Assembly (NCBI GenBank): GCA_027858735.1
Contig: JAQICC010000330.1
Span: forward strand, 1-44,052
Direction: 5' to 3'
DNA: 44,052 nucleotides
Source of the DNA: Salinivirgaceae bacterium
GTDB taxonomy: Bacteria; Bacteroidota; Bacteroidia; Bacteroidales; SZUA-534
Made by a program: the position numbers and the translations under genes. The notes under the pieces were generated by a model, which was not told where the DNA came from, ran no database searches, and saw only the letters and a program-made list of their open reading frames with translations. Positions 7,267-15,452 of the stretch are shown here, piece by piece. The stretch's first letter is position 1, and every line of letters starts with the position of its first letter.

Positions 7267-9963
7267 ATGAAAAGTATATTGATACTATTTTTAATGATTG
7301 GTTTTGGCTTTTCGCTTTTAGCACAAACTGAAACGGCAAAGTACAAAGATACTTCACTCGATTTTGAAATCAGAGCCAAAGACTTAGTTGAACAAATGAC
7401 TCTTGAAGAAAAGATTTCTCAACTGGGAAATACCTCAGCAGCAATTTCGCGCTTAGGAATTGATAAATACGATTGGTGGAATGAATGTTTGCATGGTGTA
7501 GCTCGGGCAGGAAAAGCTACGGTTTTTCCCCAAGCCATTGGTATGGCGGCAACTTTCGATACGAGCTATATGTATAAAGTGGCAACAACCATTAGTGATG
7601 AAGCCAGAGCCAAGCATCATGAAGCATTGCGAAACAAGGATTATGGCCGCTATAAAGGATTAACCATGTGGTCGCCAAATATCAATATTTTTCGCGATCC
7701 TCGTTGGGGACGTGGCCATGAAACTTATGGTGAAGACCCCTTCTTAACTGGGCAAATGGGAATGCAATTTGTTAAAGGCTTGCAAGGGAATGATCCGAAA
7801 TACATGAAGGTTGTAGCTACAGCCAAGCATTTTGCCGTACATAATGGTCCTGAGCCCGAAAGGCATACTTTTAATGTAACACCAAACACCCGCGATTTAT
7901 GGGAAACTTATTTGCCAGCCTTCAAAAATTTAATGGTTGATGCCAAGGCGTACTCTATTATGGGAGCCTACAATAGGGTTGATGGTGAATCGGCAAGTGC
8001 AAGTTGGCTGTTATTGGAGGATATTTTAAGAAATCAATGGGATTTTGATGGCTTTGTGGTTTCAGATTGTGGTGCTATTAATGATATTTATGCGAATCAT
8101 AAAATAGTAAATTCAGCGGAAGAAGCTGCAGCAATTGGAATACGAAAAGGTTGCGATCTAAACTGTGGAGGAGTTTACCAAACGGCATTGTTAAAAGCCG
8201 TTACAGAAGGATTAATTGATGAAGGGGAAATAGATTTATCGGTTTACCGCTTAATGTTAGCACGCATGAAACTAGGTATGTTCGATCCGGTTGATATGGT
8301 AAAATATGCACAAATACCGTATGTTGTTAACGAACGTGCAGCGCACGATGAATTGGCCTTAACAATGGCGCAAAAATCAATGACCCTGTTAAAAAACGAT
8401 GGTTTATTGCCTTTAAATAAAAGCAAATTAAAAAAAGTTGCTGTTGTGGGGCCAAATGCAAATAGTATAGCAGCTTTATATGCTAATTACCATGGTACTG
8501 CTTCAAATCCGGTAAATGTGTTAAACGGAATTAAAAATACTATTGGAGCTAATGTTGAAGTACAATACTTTGAAGGTTGTCCCTTAGTAATAAATGAGCT
8601 ATCTGACGATGATTTTGAAGTTATTGGTGGTGATTATCTGTTTGTTTTTGATGCGAACGGTAAAAAAGTTTCTGGTTTAAAAGGAGAATATTATAAAGGT
8701 ATAGAACTAACCGGAAAACCAGTGCTAGTGAAAACCGATACTGAAATAAACTTCTTATATGATACCGATTCACCTACTTCAACCGATCTTGCACAAGGGA
8801 TAATTACACCAGAACAAGCTTTAGAAGCCGATAATTTTTCGATTCGATGGACAGGAAAACTTGAAGCGCCCAGCACAGGGGAATTTAATATTGGTTTACG
8901 ATCAGATGATGGAGGCAGATTATGGATTAATGATCAATTAATAGCCGAAGATTGGTCAAATCATGGAATGCAGGCATATTTAGGTAAAATTAATTTAGAA
9001 AAAGGGAAAGCCTACGATATAAAAATTGAGTTTTACGAAGCTGCACAAGGAGCCGGGATTCAGTTAATTTGGTCTGTTCCAAATGAAGAAGCAGCCGATG
9101 ATGATGATCCGCTTGCGCTATCAAAAAAGGAGCTGGCTTTCATTAAAAGTGCCGATGTGGCAATTTTTGTTGGAGGCTTGGATGCAACTTGGGAAGGTGA
9201 AGAAATGGGAGGCCGCACTAATATTGAGGGCTTTAATCGTGGAGATAGAACGAAAATTGAATTACCGGCGGTTCAGCAACAAGCTTTAAAAGACATGATG
9301 GACACCGGAACACCGGTTGTTTTTGTGATGATGGCTGGCAGTGCCATTTCGTTTGATGGATTAAATGAGAAATTACCAGCCATATTAATGGGTTGGTATC
9401 CAGGTCAGCGAGGTGGCGATGCAATTGCCGATGTTTTGTTTGGCGATTATAATCCAGCAGGACGCTTGCCCGTTACTTTTTATACATCGACGGATGAATT
9501 GGCCGATTTTAAAGACTACAATATGCGAGCAGGTAAAGGTTTTACCTATAGGTATTACGAAGGAAAAGCCCTATTTCCGTTTGGACATGGTTTAAGCTAC
9601 ACGAAGTTTGAATATTCCGATATTAAAATTGATAATATCAAAATTTGTGCTGAAGACGAATTTACAGTTTCGGTAAAAGTTAAGAACACAGGCAAAACCG
9701 ATGGGGAGGAAGTGGTTCAGTTATATGTGAAGGATGTTAAATCGGACATTTGGATGCCGATTAAGCAACTTAGAAAATTTGAACGCATAGCTCTTGCAAA
9801 AGGGGAAGAAAAAACCATTGAATTTACTTTGAAAGCAGATAAAGATTTACGCTACTATGATTCTATGCGTCGCAGCTATATGGTTGAACCAGGTGATTTT
9901 GAAATTCAGGTGGGAGCTTCAAGCGAAGATATTAGGTTAAAAGGATTGGTTACCGTTGAATAA
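7267..9963 (+). CDS. GH3 beta-glucosidase/beta-xylosidase with PA14 insert
   Basis: Full-length 898-residue exported GH3 enzyme. A signal peptide ends at about residue 20 (LLAQ). The N-terminal GH3 barrel carries WNECLHGVAR (70-80), KHFAVHNGPE (187-196) and the nucleophile Asp267 in FVVSDCGAI. The GH3 C-terminal domain is interrupted by a PA14 domain at about 468-612 (LKGEYYKG, LRSDDGGRLWIND), and a fibronectin type III-like domain closes the protein (about 795-890). The WNE(C)LHGV signature is typical of the xylosidase/arabinosidase branch (Xyl3A type), so beta-xylosidase is somewhat favoured over beta-glucosidase. The PA14 insert often shapes substrate choice. It probably acts in the periplasm on imported oligosaccharides. 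Confidence 0.92.
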   Translation: MKSILILFLMIGFGFSLLAQTETAKYKDTSLDFEIRAKDLVEQMTLEEKISQLGNTSAAISRLGIDKYDWWNECLHGVARAGKATVFPQAIGMAATFDTSYMYKVATTISDEARAKHHEALRNKDYGRYKGLTMWSPNINIFRDPRWGRGHETYGEDPFLTGQMGMQFVKGLQGNDPKYMKVVATAKHFAVHNGPEPERHTFNVTPNTRDLWETYLPAFKNLMVDAKAYSIMGAYNRVDGESASASWLLLEDILRNQWDFDGFVVSDCGAINDIYANHKIVNSAEEAAAIGIRKGCDLNCGGVYQTALLKAVTEGLIDEGEIDLSVYRLMLARMKLGMFDPVDMVKYAQIPYVVNERAAHDELALTMAQKSMTLLKNDGLLPLNKSKLKKVAVVGPNANSIAALYANYHGTASNPVNVLNGIKNTIGANVEVQYFEGCPLVINELSDDDFEVIGGDYLFVFDANGKKVSGLKGEYYKGIELTGKPVLVKTDTEINFLYDTDSPTSTDLAQGIITPEQALEADNFSIRWTGKLEAPSTGEFNIGLRSDDGGRLWINDQLIAEDWSNHGMQAYLGKINLEKGKAYDIKIEFYEAAQGAGIQLIWSVPNEEAADDDDPLALSKKELAFIKSADVAIFVGGLDATWEGEEMGGRTNIEGFNRGDRTKIELPAVQQQALKDMMDTGTPVVFVMMAGSAISFDGLNEKLPAILMGWYPGQRGGDAIADVLFGDYNPAGRLPVTFYTSTDELADFKDYNMRAGKGFTYRYYEGKALFPFGHGLSYTKFEYSDIKIDNIKICAEDEFTVSVKVKNTGKTDGEEVVQLYVKDVKSDIWMPIKQLRKFERIALAKGEEKTIEFTLKADKDLRYYDSMRRSYMVEPGDFEIQVGASSEDIRLKGLVTVE

Positions 9964-10144
9964 TTGTAATAATTGAGAGCGTGTGGGTTTGATTTATTAA
10001 AAAATAAGGTATTTGAATTAATGCTTTGATATGTTTCTGGATGTTGCTGATCTTCAGCAAAATATATGACATGCGTTAATGTTTACAATTGACTTATTTT
10101 GAGATGATTGTAGGCAAATTGAAAAGGTTGTTCAATTATTGAAA

Positions 10145-11254
10145 TTATACCGTGGAAGCGATAGTAAAAATTGATTTTTGCGCATCAATTTTTTCAAAAT
10201 GGAATTCAAATTTTCTTAGGCTTATTTGGGCTAAATTAATGAGACCCAAACCAGAGTTATCTGATTCATTGTCAAGATCATTCATAAGTATTTCAGAATA
10301 CAATAGTTCCAATTCATCTTTATTTAAAGAGTTTATTTTATCTAAATGACTCTTTAATGCTGTAACTTTATCGTTTTCAATATAATTGCCAGTGCAAACC
10401 ATAAAGTTTTTCTGCTTTTTCGATAGGGTAAAGATTCCATCTCTAATCTCGTTTGTACTAAAAGTATGCTTACTTATATTTTGCAACAGCTCAACCATAG
10501 CAATATAAACATTCTTCATTTTCATTGATTTAGAACCTTTACTTAGAATACTGTTTTCAATAATATTTAATACGGGTAAAATTGATTCTTGTGAAAAATC
10601 GCCTTTTTGTATCATCAATATATTTTCGTGTCTAAGCAATTCATGAAAAACGCTAGCACTTTCAATACCAAGTTTATTATCATTTTCCGTTGTGGTTTGC
10701 TCAAATTCAGACTGCAACACAATTTGATTATAGAATATTGAAGAATCTTTGCTAAAGTCAACGAAAGAGTATCCAAGTTCGTGACCCGATTTTCGAGCCA
10801 TTTCAATTAAACCTAAACCGGCTCCACCTTTATCCGATATTTCTCCGTAGCGAATAACTTTTTTATATAGTGTTTTTAACTCTTCTTCGTCAAGTTTATT
10901 TAACTGATCAAGTTGTTGTTTTAAATCTTCAATGTTATCATTCTTTATTAAGTTAGCTGAAATTATATAATACTTACCTGAGGAATATCGTGTCATAAAA
11001 AAGCTCGTCTCATCTTGCGAATCCTTTTGAATTAATTCCTTTTCGCCATGACGAATAATATTCTGAAAACATTCAGCCATTAAATAAGAAACTCTTCGCT
11101 GAGTTTTCATTCCTTCATTATAGTTTTTCAGATTGGCTTCACTAAGGGTTACTAACTTAAAGGTAACATCATCGCTAAAACTCCCATTGTAGAGCAGGCA
11201 CTGGTTATCATTTTTTAGCTTTGTGAAAAACCAATTGACTGATGCACTATTCAT
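10145..11254 (-). CDS. Tandem SiaB-like (DUF6272) kinase/ATPase-fold protein
   Basis: The 369-residue protein is made of two homologous halves. Residues 1-185 hold an N-box MAECFQNIIRHGE (59-71) and a G-box GGAGLGLIEMARKS (143-156). Residues 195-369 hold a second set, MVELLQNISKHT (253-264) and SGLGLINLAQIS (334-345). Both also share the segment (A/G)N(L/Y)IxNDxxxxLKxxLDxxN. This is the GHKL-type fold of SiaB-like proteins, which in Pseudomonas phosphorylate the anti-sigma-factor antagonist-like SiaC; the Bacteroidota homologues I recall are single-domain, about 180 residues. No SiaA, SiaC or SiaD partner is visible nearby. No signal or TM. Function here is unproven; the fused pair may act as a built-in dimer. 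Confidence 0.75.
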   Translation of the reverse strand: MNSASVNWFFTKLKNDNQCLLYNGSFSDDVTFKLVTLSEANLKNYNEGMKTQRRVSYLMAECFQNIIRHGEKELIQKDSQDETSFFMTRYSSGKYYIISANLIKNDNIEDLKQQLDQLNKLDEEELKTLYKKVIRYGEISDKGGAGLGLIEMARKSGHELGYSFVDFSKDSSIFYNQIVLQSEFEQTTTENDNKLGIESASVFHELLRHENILMIQKGDFSQESILPVLNIIENSILSKGSKSMKMKNVYIAMVELLQNISKHTFSTNEIRDGIFTLSKKQKNFMVCTGNYIENDKVTALKSHLDKINSLNKDELELLYSEILMNDLDNESDNSGLGLINLAQISLRKFEFHFEKIDAQKSIFTIASTV

Positions 11255-11630
11255 TTTTAATTAAATAACTGTTTAGTTGAGGTGAATATTTTAGTAATTA
11301 AAATTAGAGCAATTTACAAATAAAACCAATTCAAAAATAGAATGAGGTTCAAATTGAATATGAATTAAGTACTGACTTTTTTTCTTCACAAAACCAACAT
11401 TAAAAGTAATTCCGTCATTAATAGTGTTTTAATAAAGGAAAGAATACCTTTACATGCTAAGGTGAAAGATTTAGTATATACTAAAAACTCGAAAGGGATT
11501 ATTTCAAAAGTATAATCCGCTCTCTTCTCTGTATTTTTTTCAAAGTTATAAAAATACTTCCTTCTTCTACTTAGTATTGCCCAGATAAGGCAATGCTTTT
11601 TTCATTAGTTACATATTTAGTTAGAGCATT
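11255..11630. other. Divergent intergenic region without a gene
   Basis: 376 bases, very AT-rich, between the SiaB-like gene (minus) and the radical SAM gene (plus). It must hold both promoters. No convincing full -33/-7 pair was found. The one clear structure is the palindrome at 11470-11485. Confidence 0.6.
11470..11485. promoter_or_regulatory. Perfect 16-bp palindrome TTTAGTATATACTAAA
   Basis: Perfect two-fold symmetric site in the divergent region, about 146 bases before the radical SAM start and 216 before the SiaB-like start. It has the form of an operator for a dimeric repressor. No dedicated regulator is adjacent, so the binding protein is unknown. Confidence 0.35.
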
Positions 11631-12863
11631 ATGAATGCGTATTTTAGCTATTTAAACGATTTTATTACAAAGCATAAAATCGCCTATAGCAACTATCCAG
11701 AAATTAAATGGTTAAGCCCTTATGAAGTGGCTGATTTTCAAGAAAAACGCGATGAATTATTAATTGCGTTTAAAGATTCGACCTTGTTTAAAGGAACCAA
11801 ACCCTTTTTAAATGGAATATCGAAAGGCTGTGAGCTTTGTGGTAAAGGGTTATGGAGCTGTTTGTTTATTACAGGAAAATGCAATGCCTCTTGTTTTTAT
11901 TGTCCCTCGGCTCAAGATGCCGATGATTTACCCGAATCGCAAGGAATGACTTTTGCAACGCCAGAATCGTACACAGAATATATTAAACATTTTAAATTTA
12001 AAGGAGTAGGATTTAGTGGTGGAGAACCTTTATTGGTAAAAGAACGGGTTTTGGCCTATTTAAAAAGTTTGCGACAAAACGGCGATCCAGATTTGTATAT
12101 ATGGATGTACACCAATGGTATTTTGGGCAATAAAGAAATATTTGCTCAACTGGCAGATGCAGGGCTAAATGAAGTGCGTTTTGATATTGGAGCCACCAAT
12201 TTTAAGCTTGATGCCATAGCCAATGCTGGAAGCTATTTTGATAATATTACCATTGAAATACCGGCGGTTCCTGAAGAAGCCGAAAAACTTAAAATATTAC
12301 TTCCTGAAATGGTTGAGGCTGGAGTTACCCGACTTAATCTGCATCAAATGCGATTAACACCTTACAATGTTAAAAAAATGATAACACGCAATTATACGTT
12401 CATTCCAGCCGAACAACCCATTGTTCTTGAGTCGGAATTAGCAGCACTCGAAATAATGAATTATGCTAAGCTGAATAATATTCCTATCGCCATTAATTAT
12501 TGCTCTTTCTTTTTTAAAAATCGTTTTCAAAAAGCTGGATTTAAGACAATGATGGCTAAAACGCTTGGAGCAAAAGAAGCTAAAATATCAGAAAAAGGTT
12601 ATATCCGCAATAATAATGAAAATGGAATTCGCTATGATGGTATTTTTATTGCTGATAAAGGAAGGTTGAATGGAAATTTATCATCGTTGATTTTACCTAA
12701 TAAAAGCTACGATTATCAACAAACCAATGCTTTTACACAAACAGTAACAAGTAGTGATTATAAAAATCTTTTAATGATTGAACCGGCTGAAATACCTCAG
12801 AAAAAGGAGTTGTATGATATTTGGAATCATGAATATATTGAAAAGGGATTGAGAGAATATTAA
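11631..12863 (+). CDS. Radical SAM protein of unknown substrate
   Basis: The 410-residue protein has the radical SAM cluster motif CNASCFYC (Cys84, Cys88, Cys91) and the SAM-binding segment GFSGGEPLL. Three further Cys (67, 70, 77 in GCELCGKGLWSC) precede it and could hold an accessory cluster or metal, or form a redox pair. The middle (EVRFDIGA, RLNLHQM) fits a TIM-barrel core; the C-terminal 120 residues have no motif I know. There is no SPASM-type Cys-rich tail. It is a monocistronic gene closed by a strong hairpin at 12866-12895. Enzymes with this layout modify proteins, RNA or small molecules; nothing nearby identifies the target. Confidence 0.85.
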   Translation: MNAYFSYLNDFITKHKIAYSNYPEIKWLSPYEVADFQEKRDELLIAFKDSTLFKGTKPFLNGISKGCELCGKGLWSCLFITGKCNASCFYCPSAQDADDLPESQGMTFATPESYTEYIKHFKFKGVGFSGGEPLLVKERVLAYLKSLRQNGDPDLYIWMYTNGILGNKEIFAQLADAGLNEVRFDIGATNFKLDAIANAGSYFDNITIEIPAVPEEAEKLKILLPEMVEAGVTRLNLHQMRLTPYNVKKMITRNYTFIPAEQPIVLESELAALEIMNYAKLNNIPIAINYCSFFFKNRFQKAGFKTMMAKTLGAKEAKISEKGYIRNNNENGIRYDGIFIADKGRLNGNLSSLILPNKSYDYQQTNAFTQTVTSSDYKNLLMIEPAEIPQKKELYDIWNHEYIEKGLREY

Positions 12864-12865
12864 CG

Positions 12866-12895
12866 AAAAGCGCTTGGTTTCCCAAACGCTTTTTT
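12866..12895. terminator. Intrinsic terminator, probably bidirectional
   Basis: Starts 2 bases after the radical SAM stop. Left arm AAAAGCGCTTGG (12866-12877), loop TTTC, right arm CCAAACGCTTTT with one mismatch, then more T. The A-run on the other side makes it suitable also for the rubrerythrin gene converging from the right. Confidence 0.8.
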
Positions 12896-12919
12896 ACTAT
12901 TATTAATAATGTGATAATT

Positions 12920-13498
12920 TTAATAATTTTCTTCGCGAACTTGCATATAACTTTTTGGATGTAAACAAGCTGGACACGTTTCCAGTGCCTTTTCACTTTC
13001 GTATACATAACCGCAGTTTAGGCATTTCCACCAAACCTTACCGTCTTTCATAAACACTTTATCTTCCGAAATATTTTGAAGAAGTTTCAGGTAACGGCGT
13101 TCGTGTTCGGCCTCTACTTTCGAAATCATTTTAAAGGCTACAGCTACTGCTTTAAAACCTTCTTCTTCAGCTATTTTTGCAAATTCAGGATACAAATCCG
13201 TCCACTCTTCATTTTCACCTTCAGCAGCTGCTTTAAGGTTTTCTTTAGTGGTGCCTATTATACCGGCAGGATAAGTAGCTGTTATTTCAGCATTGCCCCC
13301 TTCAAGAAAATTAAAGAAACGCTTGGCATGCTCTTTTTCCTGCAAAGCAGTTTCCATAAAAATGGCAGAAATTTGCTCGTAACCCTCTTTTTTCGCTTGC
13401 TTGGCAAAAAACTCGTAGCGATTGCGTGCTTGCGATTCACCAGCAAAGGCCTTTAATAAATTTAGTTCGGTTTGGGTACCTTTTATTGATTTTTCCAT
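12920..13498 (-). CDS. rbr: Rubrerythrin
   Basis: The 192-residue protein has a four-helix diiron domain ([20 protein letters not shown] with the first ExxR motif, [26 protein letters not shown]) and a C-terminal rubredoxin-like FeS4 domain ([10 protein letters not shown] at ~157-166 and CPACLHPK at ~175-182). Rubrerythrin reduces hydrogen peroxide in the cytoplasm of anaerobes, taking electrons from rubredoxin/NADH oxidoreductases. The next gene to the right on the same strand is a flavin reductase-rubredoxin fusion that could serve as a donor. A hairpin repeat (13546-13608) lies in its leader. Full length, all metal ligands visible. Confidence 0.96.
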   Translation of the reverse strand: MEKSIKGTQTELNLLKAFAGESQARNRYEFFAKQAKKEGYEQISAIFMETALQEKEHAKRFFNFLEGGNAEITATYPAGIIGTTKENLKAAAEGENEEWTDLYPEFAKIAEEEGFKAVAVAFKMISKVEAEHERRYLKLLQNISEDKVFMKDGKVWWKCLNCGYVYESEKALETCPACLHPKSYMQVREENY

Positions 13499-13545
13499 AG
13501 TGTAAATATTATGAATTAACGTTTATTTTTTTGTTGGGATGAATT

Positions 13546-13608
13546 GCCATAGATTTTCAGATTAATAAAAAAAGAAAATTATGTCTTTAAAAAATCTGTG
13601 AATCTGTG
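13546..13608. repeat. Hairpin repeat of the CACAGATTCACAGATT family
   Basis: Arms of 18 bases, 13546-13563 (GCCATAGATTTTCAGATT) and 13591-13608 (AATCTGTGAATCTGTGGC), pair with about 15 of 18 matches around an AT-rich loop. Each arm is itself a near-duplicate of an AGATT-ending unit. A partial copy occurs at 18591-18607. It sits between the rubrerythrin and flavin reductase-rubredoxin genes and could act on the mRNA as a terminator or stabiliser. Confidence 0.6.
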
Positions 13609-13612
13609 GCCT

Positions 13613-14290
13613 CTATATCTGAATAAAATCACTTTTTTCTGCCCCACAAGCCGGGCATGTCCAATCATCAGGTAATTCTTTGAATGGTACTTGTTCATCA
13701 GCATCGTCATAAATGTATTTGCATACAATACATTGGTGTCTTTCTTTACTTTCACTCATAGTTTTATCTTCTAGTTTCGATTTATCAATATAGGTGGGAG
13801 CATTTTTAGGTGCTACACCATTTTTCACTGTTCTGTAATATGCATAGGTTAATGGTTCGTTGTTTTCATCCAAAACTTCCGACTGAACCAATTCACCAAT
13901 AAACATAAGGTGGCTACCCAAGTCAATGGTTTCAACAACTTTACATTCAATATAGGCAATGGCATCGTTTTTAACTATGGGTACTCCGGTTTTACCATAA
14001 ATTATATCCATTCCTTTCATTTTGTCAACATCTTTACCACTCTTATAGCCAAATGTACCATAAATATTGGATGCTGTTTCTTGCTGTAGTATTGATGCTG
14101 CGAAAGCTCCAGTATTTTTAATGATGTCAGCGCTATAATTATTTTTATTGCAGCAGGCTGCAAACTTTGCAGGCTCAGAAGTTACTTGAAATACGGTATT
14201 TGAAATAAAACCATTTCCTTTGTTTTTATCACCTGAGCTTACTAGGTATAAGCCATATGAAATTTTGAAGAGTGCTTTAAAATCAACCAT
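13613..14290 (-). CDS. Flavin reductase-like/rubredoxin fusion (high-molecular-weight rubredoxin type)
   Basis: The start is taken at 14290 ([19 protein letters not shown]); an ATG at 14374 adds an AT-rich tail with no family resemblance. Residues ~1-160 form an FMN-binding split-barrel flavin reductase domain ([32 protein letters not shown]). Residues ~180-225 form a rubredoxin ([10 protein letters not shown]...[13 protein letters not shown]) with all four Cys. The arrangement matches Moorella Hrb, which passes NAD(P)H electrons to flavodiiron proteins that reduce oxygen or NO. Here it lies one gene from rubrerythrin, so a role in oxidative or nitrosative stress is likely. TAACTTTA upstream may be its -7 box. 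Confidence 0.9.
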   Translation of the reverse strand: MVDFKALFKISYGLYLVSSGDKNKGNGFISNTVFQVTSEPAKFAACCNKNNYSADIIKNTGAFAASILQQETASNIYGTFGYKSGKDVDKMKGMDIIYGKTGVPIVKNDAIAYIECKVVETIDLGSHLMFIGELVQSEVLDENNEPLTYAYYRTVKNGVAPKNAPTYIDKSKLEDKTMSESKERHQCIVCKYIYDDADEQVPFKELPDDWTCPACGAEKSDFIQI

Positions 14291-14388
14291 CGCTAATTTA
14301 TTATTATTTTTATTTAAGTTAAAGTTACGTATTATGTACGGGAAAATAGAGCTTGTTAAATAGTTTAGAACCATTCAAAATAACCTTA

Positions 14389-15126
14389 CTAAAACTCGAT
14401 TAACCCTCGAAAAGCTTTAGTAGAGCTGGTACCATTTTCTCCTTCAAAAGAACAAACATTTTCGCAATTACTGCGAGTAAGTTTAAGAATTTCAGTCGGC
14501 AATGTTTCTTTTAAATAATTAATAACAAGCTTTTTAGGATAATTGTTTTTGTGAAAATCTATATCAAAAGTATCCATCATCCAATCAATATATCGGGTTG
14601 CTGTTACATGTTGGTTTAAATCAATATCGGAGTAGCGGGCTTTATTTTTGAAAATGTCGCCTTGTTTAACGGGCATTAGTTTTCCTGGAAATTGAGCAAT
14701 GGCATGTTTCTCCTTTAACTGGCTAAATATTTCGGAGGTCGATCCCTCTATTACTTTTGGACGGCGGCGTTCAATGTCAATAGCCAGCCAGCCCGATGTG
14801 GCTTTAGCCATTATTTTTCCCGAAGCGTTACGAACTACAAAATCTCTGATGTAAAGAATTTTATCAAGGTCTTTAGGCCACGTTTCAACCACAATCTGCT
14901 CCGACCATTTAATGGGCTTGTAAATTTCAACATTTATGCGGCTTAGCACCCATGCCAGATTTTGCTTGTTTAGATTCTCGAATCCGAGACCCAGATTGTC
15001 TGCTGAATTTATTGCTGATTGTAATAACAAATTAACCAAAGATCCTATTCGCAAACGATGGTGCATATCAGTGTCGGCAGTGGTTATTTTAAATGGGCTG
15101 AGGAGCGTAAGTTTGTTTTGTGGCAT
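14389..15126 (-). CDS. Acyl-ACP thioesterase
   Basis: The start is placed at 15126 (MPQNKLTLLSPFKI). The frame stays open to an ATG at 15222, but that extension is largely encoded by an intergenic repeat. The protein of about 245 residues is a double hot-dog acyl-ACP thioesterase (FatA/FatB-like family): N-terminal half with WVLSRINVEIYKPIKW and SGWLAIDIERRRP, C-terminal half with the characteristic SDIDLNQHVTATRYIDWM, which carries the catalytic Asn and His. It releases fatty acids from ACP in the cytoplasm and helps set chain length. It is followed by the Hrb-like gene on the same strand with a 98-base gap. Confidence 0.9.
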   Translation of the reverse strand: MPQNKLTLLSPFKITTADTDMHHRLRIGSLVNLLLQSAINSADNLGLGFENLNKQNLAWVLSRINVEIYKPIKWSEQIVVETWPKDLDKILYIRDFVVRNASGKIMAKATSGWLAIDIERRRPKVIEGSTSEIFSQLKEKHAIAQFPGKLMPVKQGDIFKNKARYSDIDLNQHVTATRYIDWMMDTFDIDFHKNNYPKKLVINYLKETLPTEILKLTRSNCENVCSFEGENGTSSTKAFRGLIEF

Positions 15127-15138
15127 GTTACATTTTAA

Positions 15139-15212
15139 CTTTGTGAAACTCTGTGTTGGTTCTATGAAACTCTGTGTTACAAATATGGGCTTATAATACT
15201 GAGTTTCATAGA
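15139..15212. repeat. Tandem 19-base units (CTCTGTGTT family) with inverted arm, in thioesterase leader
   Basis: Two near-identical 19-base units at 15139-15157 (CTTTGTGAAACTCTGTGTT) and 15160-15178 with a 21-base period. In addition TCTATGAAACTC (15161-15172) is perfectly inverted at 15201-15212 (GAGTTTCATAGA), giving a 12-bp stem. The same 19-base unit, in the same orientation to the downstream gene and with the same 21-base period, precedes comF at 39075-39114. Confidence 0.7.
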
Positions 15213-15305
15213 GAAGTCTCAAAGGTACTTATAAAAGTAAAAGTTCTACTATCAATTTTGTGGGTGTTTTTATACGATGTACATATTTTGATTTTCAGGT
15301 TAATA

Positions 15306-15382
15306 GCCCGCCTGAACAATTAGTCGGGCAGGTTCTCAGTTTTTAGTCCACAGTCAATATACCGATTGAGAACTAAAGACTG
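15306..15382. repeat. Intergenic hairpin repeat, CAGTCTTCAGTC family, copy 1
   Basis: GCCCG (15306-15310) pairs with CGGGC (15325-15329). Next, CAGTTTTTAGT (15337-15347) pairs with ACTAAAGACTG (15372-15382) with one wobble or mismatch. The sequence (TTCTCAG, TTTAGTCCACAGTC, AAAGACTGTCGACT) belongs to the family also seen at 17424, 20126, 22757 and 39901. It lies between the aspartase and the thioesterase genes. Confidence 0.55.
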
Positions 15383-15452
15383 TCGACTATATCCCATGGG
15401 AAAAATGTACTGGTTATAGGTTTTTCCACTATATTCGTAGTTATCCCATAAT

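Noticed and set aside
15127-15222. Upstream in-frame extension of the acyl-ACP thioesterase
   Set aside because: It consists largely of the tandem repeat, and the family N-terminus fits the ATG at 15126. Kept only as a finding about the repeat.
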